This document shows, piece after piece, positions 13,367-23,004 of a stretch of DNA of 64,000 nucleotides. The position numbers were made by a program, and so were the translations under genes. The first letter of the stretch is position 1; each line of letters begins with the position of its first letter. Below the pieces are notes generated by a model, which made no database searches, was not told where the DNA came from, and was given only the letters and a program-made list of their open reading frames with translations. Source of the stretch: JALOOX01 sp964557955 (lineage in GTDB: Bacteria > Desulfobacterota > Syntrophobacteria > Syntrophobacterales > Syntrophobacteraceae); the NCBI GenBank assembly GCA_964557955.1, contig CAZLCS010000024.1:1-64000 (forward strand), given 5' to 3'.

Positions 13367-14692
13367 CTAGATGATCCCCTTGGCCTTCATTTCTTCCAAC
13401 TGCACAGGCCCCAGCCCAAGCTTCAGGTTGTAAACGTGCTCGTTGTCACTGCCAACAGGACGGCAAATCCACTTGATGCGCGGCGGAGACTCGGTCATCT
13501 TCCAGGCCTGGTTGGCTACGGACATTTCCTTGTAGTAAGGATCGTTGATCGCCTCAAAGGACTGCCTCACCCACCAGTTCTCTGCCTTGAAGGTCTCCAT
13601 GGGAGCCGAAATCCGGCCGGGAACCACGATCCCTTCACCAATATTCTTGTTGTAGTCCATGACGGCATCGTAGATCTCGTCATAGGTGTGGGTGAGCGTC
13701 CACTTCTCGATTTCCTTGTACATGACCTTCATGTTGGAGATGTTGAGCCGGTCGAAAATCGTCGGGAACTGCTCCCGAAGGTCCGGGCGGTTCAGAATCG
13801 TGCAAAGGGCCTTCCAGTTGATGTCCGAGAAGCCCGAGAGGAAAGCATAGCCGTCCTTGCACTTGAAATAGGTGTAAGGGAAGACGCCCACATCATAGTT
13901 GCCCACCCGCGGAATGGTATCCTGCTTGTCCTGATAGTAGGTCAGCCCGTAATTGATGCAGCGGCCGAAAGCCTCTGCTGAAGAAACGTCGATGAACTGC
14001 CCCTTCAGGCTCTTGGTCCGGTAATGCAGGGCCGCCATGATGGAAACCGCAGCCCAGGCTCCACCGGCATACCAGCCCATCCAGTTGCCCTGCTTGGTCG
14101 GCACTTCCGACGGCTTCGGATTGTCGGGATCCTCGGGGGGCTCACCCGTCACCGATGAGACACCCGAATACACCTGGTTCACGACATCCACATCAGCCTT
14201 GCCACACCCGGCCTTGGGTCCGAACTGTCCATAGGTGTAAAGGGCACAGTAGATGAGCCCGGGGTTTTCGACGCTCAACTGCCGATAGCCGATTCCCCAC
14301 TCATCCATCACGCCGGGAAGATAGGTTTCCACGAGCACGTCGGACCGCTTGGCCAGTTTTCTGAGGATTTCCCTTCCCTCGGGCTTGTCCAGGCTCAGGG
14401 TCACATGAAACTTGTTGCGGCCCTCGTTGAGATAGCCGAGGCCGGTTTCCATGTGCATATAACCCCAGGGCGTATAAGTTCTCGCCGGGTCTCCCTCGGG
14501 GGGCTCGACCCGGATGACCTCCGCTCCGAGCTCGCCCAGAATCGAGGTCGCAAAAGAGCCGGCCATATTGGCCAGGCTGCAGTCCAGAACCGTTATGTGA
14601 TCCAGAGCTTCAGGCTTGTGTCGGTTCTTGGCCGGATCATCCAGTTCCTTGATCCAATCACCCCAACTCATTTCTTTATCGTGATGCGACAT
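13367..14692 (-). CDS. Class III (CaiB/BaiF family) CoA-transferase
   Basis: A 441-residue CoA-transferase that moves CoA between carboxylic acids through an aspartyl-CoA thioester. The family opening is visible as ITVLDCSLANMAGSFATSIL and LGAEVIRVEPPEGDPAR. Asn/Arg region GYLNEGRNKFHVTLSLDKPE and the segment DVDVVNQVYSG, which aligns with the catalytic-Asp region (xDxxxQ), follow. Its product is a paralogue of the adjacent upstream gene. Heteromeric class III enzymes such as BbsEF for benzylsuccinate are encoded by such pairs, but substrate cannot be read from sequence. The gap to the partner gene is 141 bp, long for a tight operon. Confidence 0.9.
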   Translation of the reverse strand: MSHHDKEMSWGDWIKELDDPAKNRHKPEALDHITVLDCSLANMAGSFATSILGELGAEVIRVEPPEGDPARTYTPWGYMHMETGLGYLNEGRNKFHVTLSLDKPEGREILRKLAKRSDVLVETYLPGVMDEWGIGYRQLSVENPGLIYCALYTYGQFGPKAGCGKADVDVVNQVYSGVSSVTGEPPEDPDNPKPSEVPTKQGNWMGWYAGGAWAAVSIMAALHYRTKSLKGQFIDVSSAEAFGRCINYGLTYYQDKQDTIPRVGNYDVGVFPYTYFKCKDGYAFLSGFSDINWKALCTILNRPDLREQFPTIFDRLNISNMKVMYKEIEKWTLTHTYDEIYDAVMDYNKNIGEGIVVPGRISAPMETFKAENWWVRQSFEAINDPYYKEMSVANQAWKMTESPPRIKWICRPVGSDNEHVYNLKLGLGPVQLEEMKAKGII

Positions 14693-14833
14693 GAATCTTC
14701 CTCCCTAAATATCGCGATTCTTCTTCTCGGAACATGAGCGCTTTCATGCTGTCTTTTTCGGAATCCAGGTTGGGGGAGAAACACCTCTTTGGACAAGGTC
14801 TCTCCAAATGCCCCCCGCCAGGCACTACAACCA

Positions 14834-16174
14834 TCACGCCAGGATCACTCCCCGCTTGCCATCCCACCCCTCGGGCGGCCTTCTTCCTGGAGGGGTATCC
14901 ACCCATTTGCCGATGATATTGCGCTCCTTCAAGCCCTTGATCCTGTCCGTCTTCATTCCGAGGAAACGCTTGAGTACGTATTCATTGTCGAACCCGACCG
15001 GCTTGCCGACCCACTTGATGCGGCCCGGAGTCTCGGAGAGCTTGGGAACAATGCCCTCCTCCACGACCTCCCCGTAGATGGGGTCATGAACCGTGTAGGT
15101 GAAGTTCCGCTTGATGAGATGCTCGTCGTGGAAGTGATCCTTGCCGTTGCACACTTTGTGGGCGCCAAACCCGTGCTGGCAGGCCAGCTGATCGATCTCC
15201 GCATAGGTCTTGCCGGCTGCCCACTGGCGGATGATGTCGAGCAGAGCCAGGGCATTCTCTTCCTGGAGCCGGCTCAGATGGGTGGAGAAACGGGGATCGG
15301 TGGCCAGCTCGGGCTTGCCCATCGCCTGGCAGAGCCCCGCATACTGGGCTTCCGTCGCGGCGCCGATTCCCACCATCTCGTCCTTGCACGGGAAGATGTC
15401 GGAGGGACAAATGGCCACATCGCGGTTGCCGTAACGCTCGCGCTGCTTGCCCGTGAAATGCTGGTAAAGCCACGTCCAGTCCATGACGCGAATCAAATTC
15501 TCGGCCTGGGAGTATTCGATGTACTGACCCTTCCCGGTCTTGTCGCGGTAGGCCAGGGCACCCAGGACGCCGGCAGCACCCATGAGCCCCCCAAAATAAT
15601 CTGCCAGCCAGATCCCCGATTTCAGAGGGAGCTTGTCCGGAAATCCCGTGATCCAGGCCATGCCCGACTCGGACTGGGCAATGGCATCATAGGAGGGCCT
15701 CTCGAGGTACGGCCCCCATTGCCCGAAACCGTTCAAGGCAATGTAGATGATGCCGGGATTCACCTCTCTCAGCTGTCGATAACCGATTCCCCAACGGTCC
15801 ATGGTTCCGGCCCGGAGATTCTCGACCACGATGTCGGACCGTTTCACCAGATCCCGAAAAACCTCCTTGCCTTCGGGCACGCGCACATCAATAGCCAGGT
15901 GAAACTTGTTTCGAGCCTCCTTCAGCCAACCCAAAGCGCATCCTCGAAAGAACTTGGCGAACGGCGTCAGGGATCGCATGGTATCGCCGGCACCCGGCAG
16001 TTCCACCTTGAATACCGTAGCCCCAAGTTCCGACAGGTAGCTGGGGAGCGACGGACCCAAAATGAGGGTGCACAGCTCGACGATCTTGATGTCCGCCAGA
16101 GCTTCCGGCTTCTCAAACGTCTTCGCCGGGTCGAGCAGTGATTCGGCCCACTGGAAATATTCTTTGCTTGCCAT
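14834..16174 (-). CDS. Class III (CaiB/BaiF family) CoA-transferase, paralogue
   Basis: A 446-residue homologue of the neighbouring transferase. Visible motifs are IKIVELCTLILGPSLPSYLS, LGATVFKVELPGAGD, VRVPEGKEVFRDLVKRSD and the catalytic-Asp segment PSYDAIAQSESGMAW. It ends 141 bp before the second transferase on the same strand. Two adjacent class III genes suggest either two subunits of one enzyme or two transferases acting on related acids, with the ADP-forming synthetase as a further acid-activating option nearby. The ATG at 16174 has a purine-rich GGAGGAG stretch upstream. Confidence 0.9.
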   Translation of the reverse strand: MASKEYFQWAESLLDPAKTFEKPEALADIKIVELCTLILGPSLPSYLSELGATVFKVELPGAGDTMRSLTPFAKFFRGCALGWLKEARNKFHLAIDVRVPEGKEVFRDLVKRSDIVVENLRAGTMDRWGIGYRQLREVNPGIIYIALNGFGQWGPYLERPSYDAIAQSESGMAWITGFPDKLPLKSGIWLADYFGGLMGAAGVLGALAYRDKTGKGQYIEYSQAENLIRVMDWTWLYQHFTGKQRERYGNRDVAICPSDIFPCKDEMVGIGAATEAQYAGLCQAMGKPELATDPRFSTHLSRLQEENALALLDIIRQWAAGKTYAEIDQLACQHGFGAHKVCNGKDHFHDEHLIKRNFTYTVHDPIYGEVVEEGIVPKLSETPGRIKWVGKPVGFDNEYVLKRFLGMKTDRIKGLKERNIIGKWVDTPPGRRPPEGWDGKRGVILA

Positions 16175-16405
16175 TTAAATCTCCTCCGCCTTCTCGTTTT
16201 GATAATCCTGGTCTGCCCACATCGAAGACGATCTTTCGCGACAGTTCCCCCTGGTCTGCCAAGGTATCAGTCTGGCACCGTGCAAATGGGAGCAGGACTC
16301 TGGGATAGAAGCTGAAAAACCGCTTGTGAAATAGCACAACGAAAGAAGTCTTGTCTAGAAAAGTTTTGTCTGCTCCAAAACACTTTGATGCGGATTAACA
16401 AAACC

Positions 16406-17008
16406 TCAGATCACAAAGGCGCATTCGGAGGCGCTGGCGACCCGAAGGATCTCCACGAGCTTTTCGAGGGTATCGATGTTGTGCTTCATGCACTGAATCT
16501 GAAAGATCTGAGCCGAAAAAAAGGCGTCGGAGAGGGCATTGTGGCGGTAATATTCCTTGAGCTCGTAACGCTTCAGGAGGGCATCGAAGCTGAGGCTTTC
16601 ATCGGCCCGTCTTCTCCCGTAATGGTCAATGATCCACTTCTCGATGAGCGCAATATCCACGATCTTCCGACCGAAAGACATTCCCGATTTTCGAAAGAAT
16701 CTCTGGAGGAACCTGTAATCCACCTCTACGCAATACCCCACCAGGGTCCCGTCCAGGGCCGATTGGATTTGTGCGGCGGCATCCGCGAAGCAGGGCGAGC
16801 CTTTAAGATCGTCGGCGCTGATCCCGTGGTACTTCATACTGTCGATTCTGTACCTGTCGGGGCAGATGGTCAGATAGCTGGCCTCGTTCACCAGGATCTT
16901 CATCCCCCGGATGGGAATGGAGGCAAAGGTGATGATTTCATCGCTCTTGAAATCGAGCCCCGTCGTCTCGAGATCCACCGCTACGAAGGTTACATCCTCC
17001 AGCCGCAT
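16406..17008 (-). CDS. DnaQ-like DEDDh 3'-5' exonuclease
   Basis: A 200-residue nuclease. Exo I motif VAVDLETTGL supplies the first acidic pair (D12, E14), exo II lies around LVGYCVEVDYRFLQRF, and exo III is HNALSDAFFSAQ with the H-x4-D pattern that marks the DEDDh subgroup. The start ATG at 17008 overlaps the stop of the upstream cNMP/CBS gene (TGATG), so they are translationally coupled. Pairing of this exonuclease with a DUF294-type protein and a symporter recurs in proteobacteria; a proofreading role is unlikely given that context. Confidence 0.9.
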   Translation of the reverse strand: MRLEDVTFVAVDLETTGLDFKSDEIITFASIPIRGMKILVNEASYLTICPDRYRIDSMKYHGISADDLKGSPCFADAAAQIQSALDGTLVGYCVEVDYRFLQRFFRKSGMSFGRKIVDIALIEKWIIDHYGRRRADESLSFDALLKRYELKEYYRHNALSDAFFSAQIFQIQCMKHNIDTLEKLVEILRVASASECAFVI

Positions 17009-18825
17009 CAGAGCCCTCTCTCGACCCCATACCTGCTCTTCAGGAAATCCATGAAGGAAGCAACAATCTTCAAGGACTCCTTCAACACCAGAAGGTCCAT
17101 CTTGTCCAGGTCCCCCGCGGTCACCCGATTGTCGGCAGGCTTGCGGTCCGTGACTGCTCTGCAATGCTGCCTGACACGCAGCCCCTGCAGGAACTCGTAG
17201 CATTCGAGCAGGTCTGAGCGCATTTCATCCCCCAGGGCGCCCATGGCGTGGAGGGCGTCCATTCGGTCCCTGGTATTCACGATCTCGAGGATGCCCTTTT
17301 CAAGGGCCATGACCCGGATACCGTTGGCAATGGGGTATATGCCGGATTCCTTGAGGTTCACGCCTCGATCCAGGTTCTTGATTCCAAAGATCCCTATGGG
17401 AACCCTTACATTGGTCGCGTCGTAGGCGAGGAAGCGGATGCTCTGGTTCGTGATGAACTCCCGGGCGGCTTTCAGAAGCTCCTCGTAGAGCTCCATATCG
17501 CCGTAAATAGGTCTTATGTCCAGGAAGACGGAAAGGTACCGCAGATGCTCCGGAACGGGCTCAGAGAACCATTCCTTGAAATACCCCTTCCAGACCTCAA
17601 GACCCACATTCCACCGCTCGTTGGAAGCCATGTACGCTGCAGTGCACTTGGGAATCCCCACTTCATCGAGAATGTCGCAGACCATTTCGGCAAAGGCTTT
17701 CGGAGGGGCTCCCCGGCATACAATGGCGCTGTCCTGGTCGGTGGCGATGATCTGCTCCTTCCTGCCCGAGCTCCCCATGTGAAACCAGAGAAAATCTCCG
17801 GGAGCGTGCTCCTGCCCCGCAAAATGCAAGGCCTCCTTCACGACGGCGTCGTTGACCGAAGTGATGATCCTGGCCAGCTCGTAGAACCGGAGGTTCCTGA
17901 GAGACATCCTGGCAACCGCCATCTTGATGGCGCTGAAGGCAGCCTTGAGCTCCCCGACGTTGCCGGCCTTGAGGATCTTTCGGTAGAAAGTCAGGATGGA
18001 GGATGAGGGGGCCAGCTGGGTGAGGATATCCTTGCTGGTCACCACGCCTCGAATCGCGGATCCATCCATCACCACCAGGTGATCGATTTCCGCATCCATC
18101 ATCGCATTGTAGGCATCCAGCAGAGTCCGGTCCGCCTCCGTCGTCGTAACAGGGTACGACATGAACCTCGACACGGGGTCGTTCCTGCTGCCCGAGACCA
18201 GAACTCGTCTCAGGTCCTTGCTCGTCAAAATCCCCAGGGGATCCCCATCGTCGGAAACCGCCAGGATGGAGCCGACCCGATTCGCGTCCATGGTTTCCGC
18301 GGCATACCCCACGGTGGCATCCGCCGGACAGGTCACAGGCTGCTTCACCACCAGCTGCCCCACCTCGACGGCGAAAAGGCCCTCTTCCACGATCTCGGGC
18401 TTTCGCATCAGATCAGAAAAGGACCTGAATTTCCTGCTCAGGAAAGTCCTGAAGAAGTCGGCAACGGTGGAATTATTGTCAAGAACGGCCCTGAAGGTGT
18501 CCCTGTAGAGAGTGTAGCAAATGGAATCCTCGAGTGCCCTGGCCCCCAGGGGAGACCGCGTGTTGTCGAGAGCCGCGGAGATCCCGAACAGCTCCCCGCG
18601 AGACGCGTAGTCGACGATCTCCTCGTTCCGGTACAGGCACACCAGGCCGGAGAAGACCAAATAGACCGGGAGCCCCCTCTGACCCTGTTCGTAAATAATG
18701 CTGTCCTTCTTGAAGTAAACCACCTCGAGGCCGGAAACGATGGTCCCCAGCTCATCCTCGGACATGGAGGAGAATGGCTGAATCTTCTTGAGAAATTCCT
18801 TGGGAGGAAGCATATCGGGCACCAC
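17008..18825 (-). CDS. cNMP-binding / CBS / DUF294 nucleotidyltransferase signalling protein
   Basis: A ~605-residue cytoplasmic regulator. Order of domains: cyclic-nucleotide-binding fold (about 15-130; YEQGQRGLPVYLVFSGLV), two CBS motifs (about 160-280; ATVGYAAETMDANRVGSIL and TTEADRTLLDAYNAMMD), then a DUF294 nucleotidyltransferase domain with HMGSSGRKEQ and the metal pair in ATDQDSAIV, and a C-terminal helical domain. CBS domains sense adenosyl ligands; GlnD-like transferases modify partners. Starts GTG 18825, GTG 18822 and ATG 18813 are all possible; AGGTGG favours 18813. The gene follows the lipoprotein-like 18838-19773 gene by 12 bp and overlaps the exonuclease gene. Confidence 0.9.
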   Translation of the reverse strand: MVPDMLPPKEFLKKIQPFSSMSEDELGTIVSGLEVVYFKKDSIIYEQGQRGLPVYLVFSGLVCLYRNEEIVDYASRGELFGISAALDNTRSPLGARALEDSICYTLYRDTFRAVLDNNSTVADFFRTFLSRKFRSFSDLMRKPEIVEEGLFAVEVGQLVVKQPVTCPADATVGYAAETMDANRVGSILAVSDDGDPLGILTSKDLRRVLVSGSRNDPVSRFMSYPVTTTEADRTLLDAYNAMMDAEIDHLVVMDGSAIRGVVTSKDILTQLAPSSSILTFYRKILKAGNVGELKAAFSAIKMAVARMSLRNLRFYELARIITSVNDAVVKEALHFAGQEHAPGDFLWFHMGSSGRKEQIIATDQDSAIVCRGAPPKAFAEMVCDILDEVGIPKCTAAYMASNERWNVGLEVWKGYFKEWFSEPVPEHLRYLSVFLDIRPIYGDMELYEELLKAAREFITNQSIRFLAYDATNVRVPIGIFGIKNLDRGVNLKESGIYPIANGIRVMALEKGILEIVNTRDRMDALHAMGALGDEMRSDLLECYEFLQGLRVRQHCRAVTDRKPADNRVTAGDLDKMDLLVLKESLKIVASFMDFLKSRYGVERGL

Positions 18826-18837
18826 CTGCTGTGAAGG

Positions 18838-19773
18838 TCACTCCAGCTCCACGGTCCTGAACTGCGGAGGTGCATCGAAGACGGATCGGTCCAGCGGACC
18901 GGTGTGAACGGCTCTCAGCTGGATGGTTTCTTCCTTGAGACGCCGGCTTACGGTCTTGGCGCCGGCAGAACCCGCTCCCGTCGTGTACTCGGCATCGACG
19001 CTGATAACACTCTTCACGCATACTCCCCTGGCCCGGCCCACCAGCTCGTCAATGGGATCCAGCGGACCCCGCCAGTAACGCAGGAGGAAGCTCAGGCTCC
19101 CGATGCGCTCAGCCTCCAGTCCCAGCCGCGAAGCGAGCTCCCGGTGAGCCTGCTGCCGCTCCTCAAAACCGGGGATCTCTTCGGTCAGCCACAGCTCCTG
19201 CCTCACATGGGTCACGCTGCTGGCGTTCTTCCGGCTGTCCAGGGTCTCGAGGCGCAGCTTCGCCTCGACCCGGTAGCACGGGTAACCCTCCACCGCCTCC
19301 GGCTCAGCATGGCGAACGATCGAAAGCTCCGGCTCCACGGCCTGGTAGCGTCCGGCGATGATCTCGTCGGCCTCCGCCGGCGGGGATGTCTGCTCGCGCA
19401 CCCAGGAAGCATCCCGGAGCTTGCCTAGAGGGATGATGCTGAGCCTCCAGTTCTCCCAGTCCACCTCCCTCACCTGCTCCTGGTCCAAAACCAGGAGGGT
19501 GGTCGAGCGCTCCTCCTTGACCTCGCCGAACAGCCGCTGCATCCAGCCTCCGGTGAAGCGCACCGTGGTGTCCATTACCATGAGCTTGGGAGCATAACCG
19601 ATCTTCAGCTCCGATTGCTTCTCGCCCATGAGCAGCTCCGTGCTTCGAACGTCGTAGACGTAGAGCACATCCGCTGATACCGTGGCAGCCATGAAGAGGA
19701 TCCACAGGGCAAGGGCGCACGCACCCGGAATGGCTCCCTTCGGGGACAGGGGGTGGAACCGGAAAGCCCTCAT
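18838..19773 (-). CDS. Exported protein of unknown function
   Basis: A 311-residue protein that I do not recognise. The N terminus has basic residues and a hydrophobic stretch (ACALALWILFMAATVSADVL) typical of a signal peptide cleaved after VSA, so it is probably periplasmic or outer-membrane-associated. The mature part is mostly beta/alpha with few cysteines. The start at 19773 overlaps the stop of the upstream 95-residue membrane protein by ATGA, which fixes the start and indicates cotranscription with the symporter-associated cluster. Confidence 0.75.
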   Translation of the reverse strand: MRAFRFHPLSPKGAIPGACALALWILFMAATVSADVLYVYDVRSTELLMGEKQSELKIGYAPKLMVMDTTVRFTGGWMQRLFGEVKEERSTTLLVLDQEQVREVDWENWRLSIIPLGKLRDASWVREQTSPPAEADEIIAGRYQAVEPELSIVRHAEPEAVEGYPCYRVEAKLRLETLDSRKNASSVTHVRQELWLTEEIPGFEERQQAHRELASRLGLEAERIGSLSFLLRYWRGPLDPIDELVGRARGVCVKSVISVDAEYTTGAGSAGAKTVSRRLKEETIQLRAVHTGPLDRSVFDAPPQFRTVELE

Positions 19774-20057
19774 AGTCCGATCATCTTTCTGTGAATCCAC
19801 GCCCCGATCCCCATGGTCGTCAGCGGTATGGCCAGTCCGAAAAACGACCCCCACAGCAGGCTGCCGCTGGGATCGAACCCTCCGGGCTTGGTGAAGTAGA
19901 GCAGCAGATTCACACCGATTCCGACATAGAAATAGAGCATATACCATTTCCGCCGGTTGCGCTCCCAGTAGATCAGCCGGGGGTCGTCCTCCACTTCCGG
20001 CGGGGGTATCTCCTCCCTTTGCTCAGGGCTTTTTGCAGGCTTGCTCTTCTTGCTCAT
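19770..20057 (-). CDS. Small membrane protein, two predicted TM segments
   Basis: A 95-residue protein with a polar, Pro/Glu-rich N terminus followed by two hydrophobic stretches (about YMLYFYVGIGVNLLLYF and SLLWGSFFGLAIPLTTMGIG). ATG 20057 with TGGAG upstream is preferred over an in-frame TTG at 20060. It overlaps the exported-protein gene by four bases. A role with the adjacent symporter is inferred only from position. Confidence 0.72.
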   Translation of the reverse strand: MSKKSKPAKSPEQREEIPPPEVEDDPRLIYWERNRRKWYMLYFYVGIGVNLLLYFTKPGGFDPSGSLLWGSFFGLAIPLTTMGIGAWIHRKMIGL

Positions 20058-20203
20058 CAAGGCTCCAGTGAATGGAATCGGCCCGAAGGCAGCGAATGCG
20101 CGCCTCCGGGCCGTGCTTCGTTCTCATGCTCCAGCACCTGTTCAGCTAAAGCATGCTCGGGTGACAGGTTGGAAATGCGTCACTCATCCGTGTGACATCC
20201 CGC

Positions 20204-21799
20204 TCATATATCCGGCCTGAGATCCAGCGAGTACTTCTTGATCGTCTCGGGGCTGTTGGGCTTGGAAACGAGACAGACCAGGATGAACAGCACGAATCCC
20301 AAGAAGACCCAGTAGAATTGGTGCGGCGTCACGATCCCGCCCTTCTGGCTCAGGAAGAACCAGTGCGCGCTGCCAAGGGCTGCGTTGGCATACATCCAGG
20401 AAAAAGTGGATGCGATGGTCATGACGATGATGTTGACCATGGCCCCCGTGGTGTTGGCCTTCTCCCACCAGATCCCCAAAATCAGCGGCGGCCCCACGGA
20501 ACAGAGGATCACGATGAAGGCGGCACCGGAGATGTCGAGAACAAGGGCCGGCGGGTTGAACGAAATGAGGGTGCACACGACCAGGACGACGGTGGTCATA
20601 AAGCGTGTGGCCTGGACCGGCTTCTCCTCGGGCCACTTGCTGCCGAAGACCTTTCCGAGCAGGTCGCGGCCGAGCAGGACGTTCAACACCATGGTCCAGC
20701 CGGCGGCCGTGGACATGGCGATGGCGAGACCGCCCGCACAGATGATGGCCATGAGGAGCGGACTGTTCAAAGCCTCCATGGCGGAGATCATGGAGTAGTC
20801 ATTGACCGAGGCCGCGCCCACGCCGTAGAGCGCCTTCATGTGCTTGAGGAGACTCACGGCATCCGTGACCCCCTCGGTCTTCATGAGGGGATGAAGCTGC
20901 TCGATGAGGACCCGGGCGCCCGTCCCGATGATGATGAGGCCGATGTAGGTCAGGCCGCCGAAAAATACGGCCCAGAAAACACTCCGGCGGGCGGACTTGA
21001 TGTCCTGGGCCGTGAAGAAGCGGACAACCGTGTAGGGCATGGCCGAAAAACCGTAATGCCACGTGAAGTAAAAGCCCACGATGCCCGTCCACATGCCCAT
21101 GAGCGCGCTCGACGGCTTCTCGTTGACATAGGGCAGGTTGAAGAAGTTGGGGCTGACGCTGAGGGTCGCTTCCGTGAGACCCGAGAATCCGCCGTAGTGC
21201 ACGAGGATGGAGGCTGCGCCGACCACCGAGGCAAAGGTCATCATGAGTCCCTGGAAAGATGTGGACCAGGTCGTGGAGACCATACCGCCCCAGTAGATGT
21301 ACATAAAAACGATGATGGCCGAAAGGACGACCGACACGTTGAAATTGAACTTCAGGATGGCCAGCATGAAAAGAGCGGTTCCGACGATGGAGAGCGTCAC
21401 GTAGGCGAAGCCCGCGATGATGGTGGGCACTCCTGCGGCCAGGCGCATCCACTTGGTTTCATAGCGGTCCGCGTAGTAGTCGGTGAACGAAGTGGGAGCG
21501 TACTTCCTCAGGGGGGCCGCCGTCAGGAGGCTGGCGACGGGCATGCCCGCCACGATGCCCACCAGGGCCCACCAGAAGGGGTAGCCCAGGAGGAAGATGA
21601 ACGCCGGAAGCCCGAGGAAGCTTGCAGGGCTGAAATAGGTGGAGGCCAGGGCCGAGCCGTTGACGACGGGACCCACCTTGCGGCCGGCCACGTAATAGTC
21701 GGAGGCGTTGAGGGCGGCCTTCCGCGAATACCAGCCGATGGCGATAATAACAATAAAGTACGAAACTGCGCCGATGATGACAATGGGATCAGCTTGCAT
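20204..21799 (-). CDS. Sodium:solute symporter (SSS family, ActP-like)
   Basis: A 531-residue inner-membrane transporter with about 13 hydrophobic helices. The start region IGWYSRKAALNASDYYVAGR is characteristic of the SSS family, and the later GFSAMPYTVVRFFTAQDIKS block is a family signature. These carriers import monocarboxylates, amino acids or sugars with sodium. A ribosome site GGAGGTT precedes ATG 21799. The small membrane gene upstream ends 12 bp before it. Acetate or another short-chain acid is plausible for this organism but not shown by sequence. Confidence 0.9.
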   Translation of the reverse strand: MQADPIVIIGAVSYFIVIIAIGWYSRKAALNASDYYVAGRKVGPVVNGSALASTYFSPASFLGLPAFIFLLGYPFWWALVGIVAGMPVASLLTAAPLRKYAPTSFTDYYADRYETKWMRLAAGVPTIIAGFAYVTLSIVGTALFMLAILKFNFNVSVVLSAIIVFMYIYWGGMVSTTWSTSFQGLMMTFASVVGAASILVHYGGFSGLTEATLSVSPNFFNLPYVNEKPSSALMGMWTGIVGFYFTWHYGFSAMPYTVVRFFTAQDIKSARRSVFWAVFFGGLTYIGLIIIGTGARVLIEQLHPLMKTEGVTDAVSLLKHMKALYGVGAASVNDYSMISAMEALNSPLLMAIICAGGLAIAMSTAAGWTMVLNVLLGRDLLGKVFGSKWPEEKPVQATRFMTTVVLVVCTLISFNPPALVLDISGAAFIVILCSVGPPLILGIWWEKANTTGAMVNIIVMTIASTFSWMYANAALGSAHWFFLSQKGGIVTPHQFYWVFLGFVLFILVCLVSKPNSPETIKKYSLDLRPDI

Positions 21800-21811
21800 G
21801 AAAGAACCTCC

Positions 21812-22069
21812 TTATTGGGCGCCCTTGGAAGATGCTCCGGCCGCCTCCAGCTCTTCCCGCTTCTCCTCGGAACGATTGAGGACGACTGCCACCAGCAGAT
21901 TCAGAAGCCAGCAACCGATGATTGCACTGTAGATGTAGCAGGCCGGCACCCCCATGATCTTGATGAGCGGAAACCCCTTGATGGTGATCTCCAGGAAGAA
22001 GAACAGGAAGAACCAGCCATAGATCAGCGCCATGGCGCCCCAAAAGACTTTTGGCATGCGATTGAACAT
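21812..22069 (-). CDS. Small membrane protein next to symporter
   Basis: An 85-residue protein with two hydrophobic helices (about ALIYGWFFLFFFLEITI and YIYSAIIGCWLLNLLVAVVL) and a charged C terminus. It is the first gene of the minus-strand cluster, 12 bp before the symporter, with GAGGAGTGT before ATG 22069. Many SSS transporters are encoded beside such small subunits (DUF485/DUF4212 types); I cannot assign a family with certainty. Confidence 0.75.
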   Translation of the reverse strand: MFNRMPKVFWGAMALIYGWFFLFFFLEITIKGFPLIKIMGVPACYIYSAIIGCWLLNLLVAVVLNRSEEKREELEAAGASSKGAQ

Positions 22070-22346
22070 ACACTCCTCCAGATGTTGATTAAGAGGTTGT
22101 CACAACCCCCCCACCGGCTCTTGGCGAATACCGGCGGACTTTTGTCGGTCGAGCATCCTTCCGGCTATTTCCCCACCACTAATGGCTCACCATTCCTACC
22201 GCTCTCCCTGTCCTCTTGGAGCTTCCATCCGCCGGGCAAGGACGACCTCTCCCACCTCCTTTCAACCACGGAGCAATTGTTTCATTGCAGCCGGAAATCC
22301 GCTCGAATCTGAAAAACCATTGACTGGTCGAGACGTGTGACTTGGG

Positions 22347-22500
22347 CTAAGTACACTTTCACAGAAGAATATGTCCGCTTTTGACCTCGTCGTCATGCCG
22401 GCAGTCTTTTGGCCGGCATCCAGTTTAATTTGTGGATTGCGGCTTGAAAACTGCCGGAATGACGACCCAAATATTGGACACTCAATCGTGTGGAAAACTG
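22347..22500 (+). mobile_element. MITE-like dispersed element, copy B
   Basis: Begins CTAAGTACACTTTCACAG and ends near GTGTGGAAAACTG. The core ATGCCGGCAGTCTTTTGGCC and CTTGAAAACTGCCGGAATG matches copy C closely and copy A more loosely. Non-coding, in the divergent promoter region. Confidence 0.82.
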
Positions 22501-22892
22501 AAAAGCGGAGCTTGCCCATGCCAGGTCACCTGATAGCGGCTAAGCCTTGCTTGGCCCGCGCAACCACCCCACCGAACAACATTGAGGGAAGGAGTGGAGC
22601 GGCACCCATCCATCTCAGCGCTCTCACCGTTGAAAGCGCCATATCCATACGATCACTGAACATATAAACGCAAGTGTTTTGATTGTTGCGCGTCTTCAGC
22701 ACAAAGATCCGATCCGGAGCGGCCGACAACCACGTCATTCCGGCCGGCAGGCGGGACCATGTGGAGGAGCAAGCATCAGGATGGAAGGATTGAGATGTGT
22801 CGCCGGAACAGCCCCCGGCCCCGCATGCTTCCGCGCCAGAACCCTACTACCGCAGGAGTGCGGAAAGGGTCAAGCAAAATTTGTTTGACAAC

Positions 22893-22920
22893 GCAGAACA
22901 CGCTGTTCTAAGTGTTCTGC
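22893..22920. promoter_or_regulatory. Inverted repeat, possible operator
   Basis: Perfect 9-bp arms GCAGAACAC (22893-22901) and GTGTTCTGC (22912-22920). Within it AGAACA-cgc-TGTTCT (22896-22910) is also a perfect palindrome, giving three half-sites. A TTGACA box lies at 22885-22890. It is 228 bp before the mutase gene. The binding protein is unknown. Confidence 0.45.
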
Positions 22921-23004
22921 CACGTGATGATCGAGACTTTCGGGGCGCTCTGTATGGCATGCGGGCAGCATGCCTGGAGTGCTTTTGCCTTCGATTTATG
23001 TTTC

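Noticed and set aside
20192..22312. 706-residue plus-strand frame, Asp/His/Arg-rich
   Set aside because: Antisense to the sodium:solute symporter; the composition is that of a reversed membrane-protein gene of high GC content.
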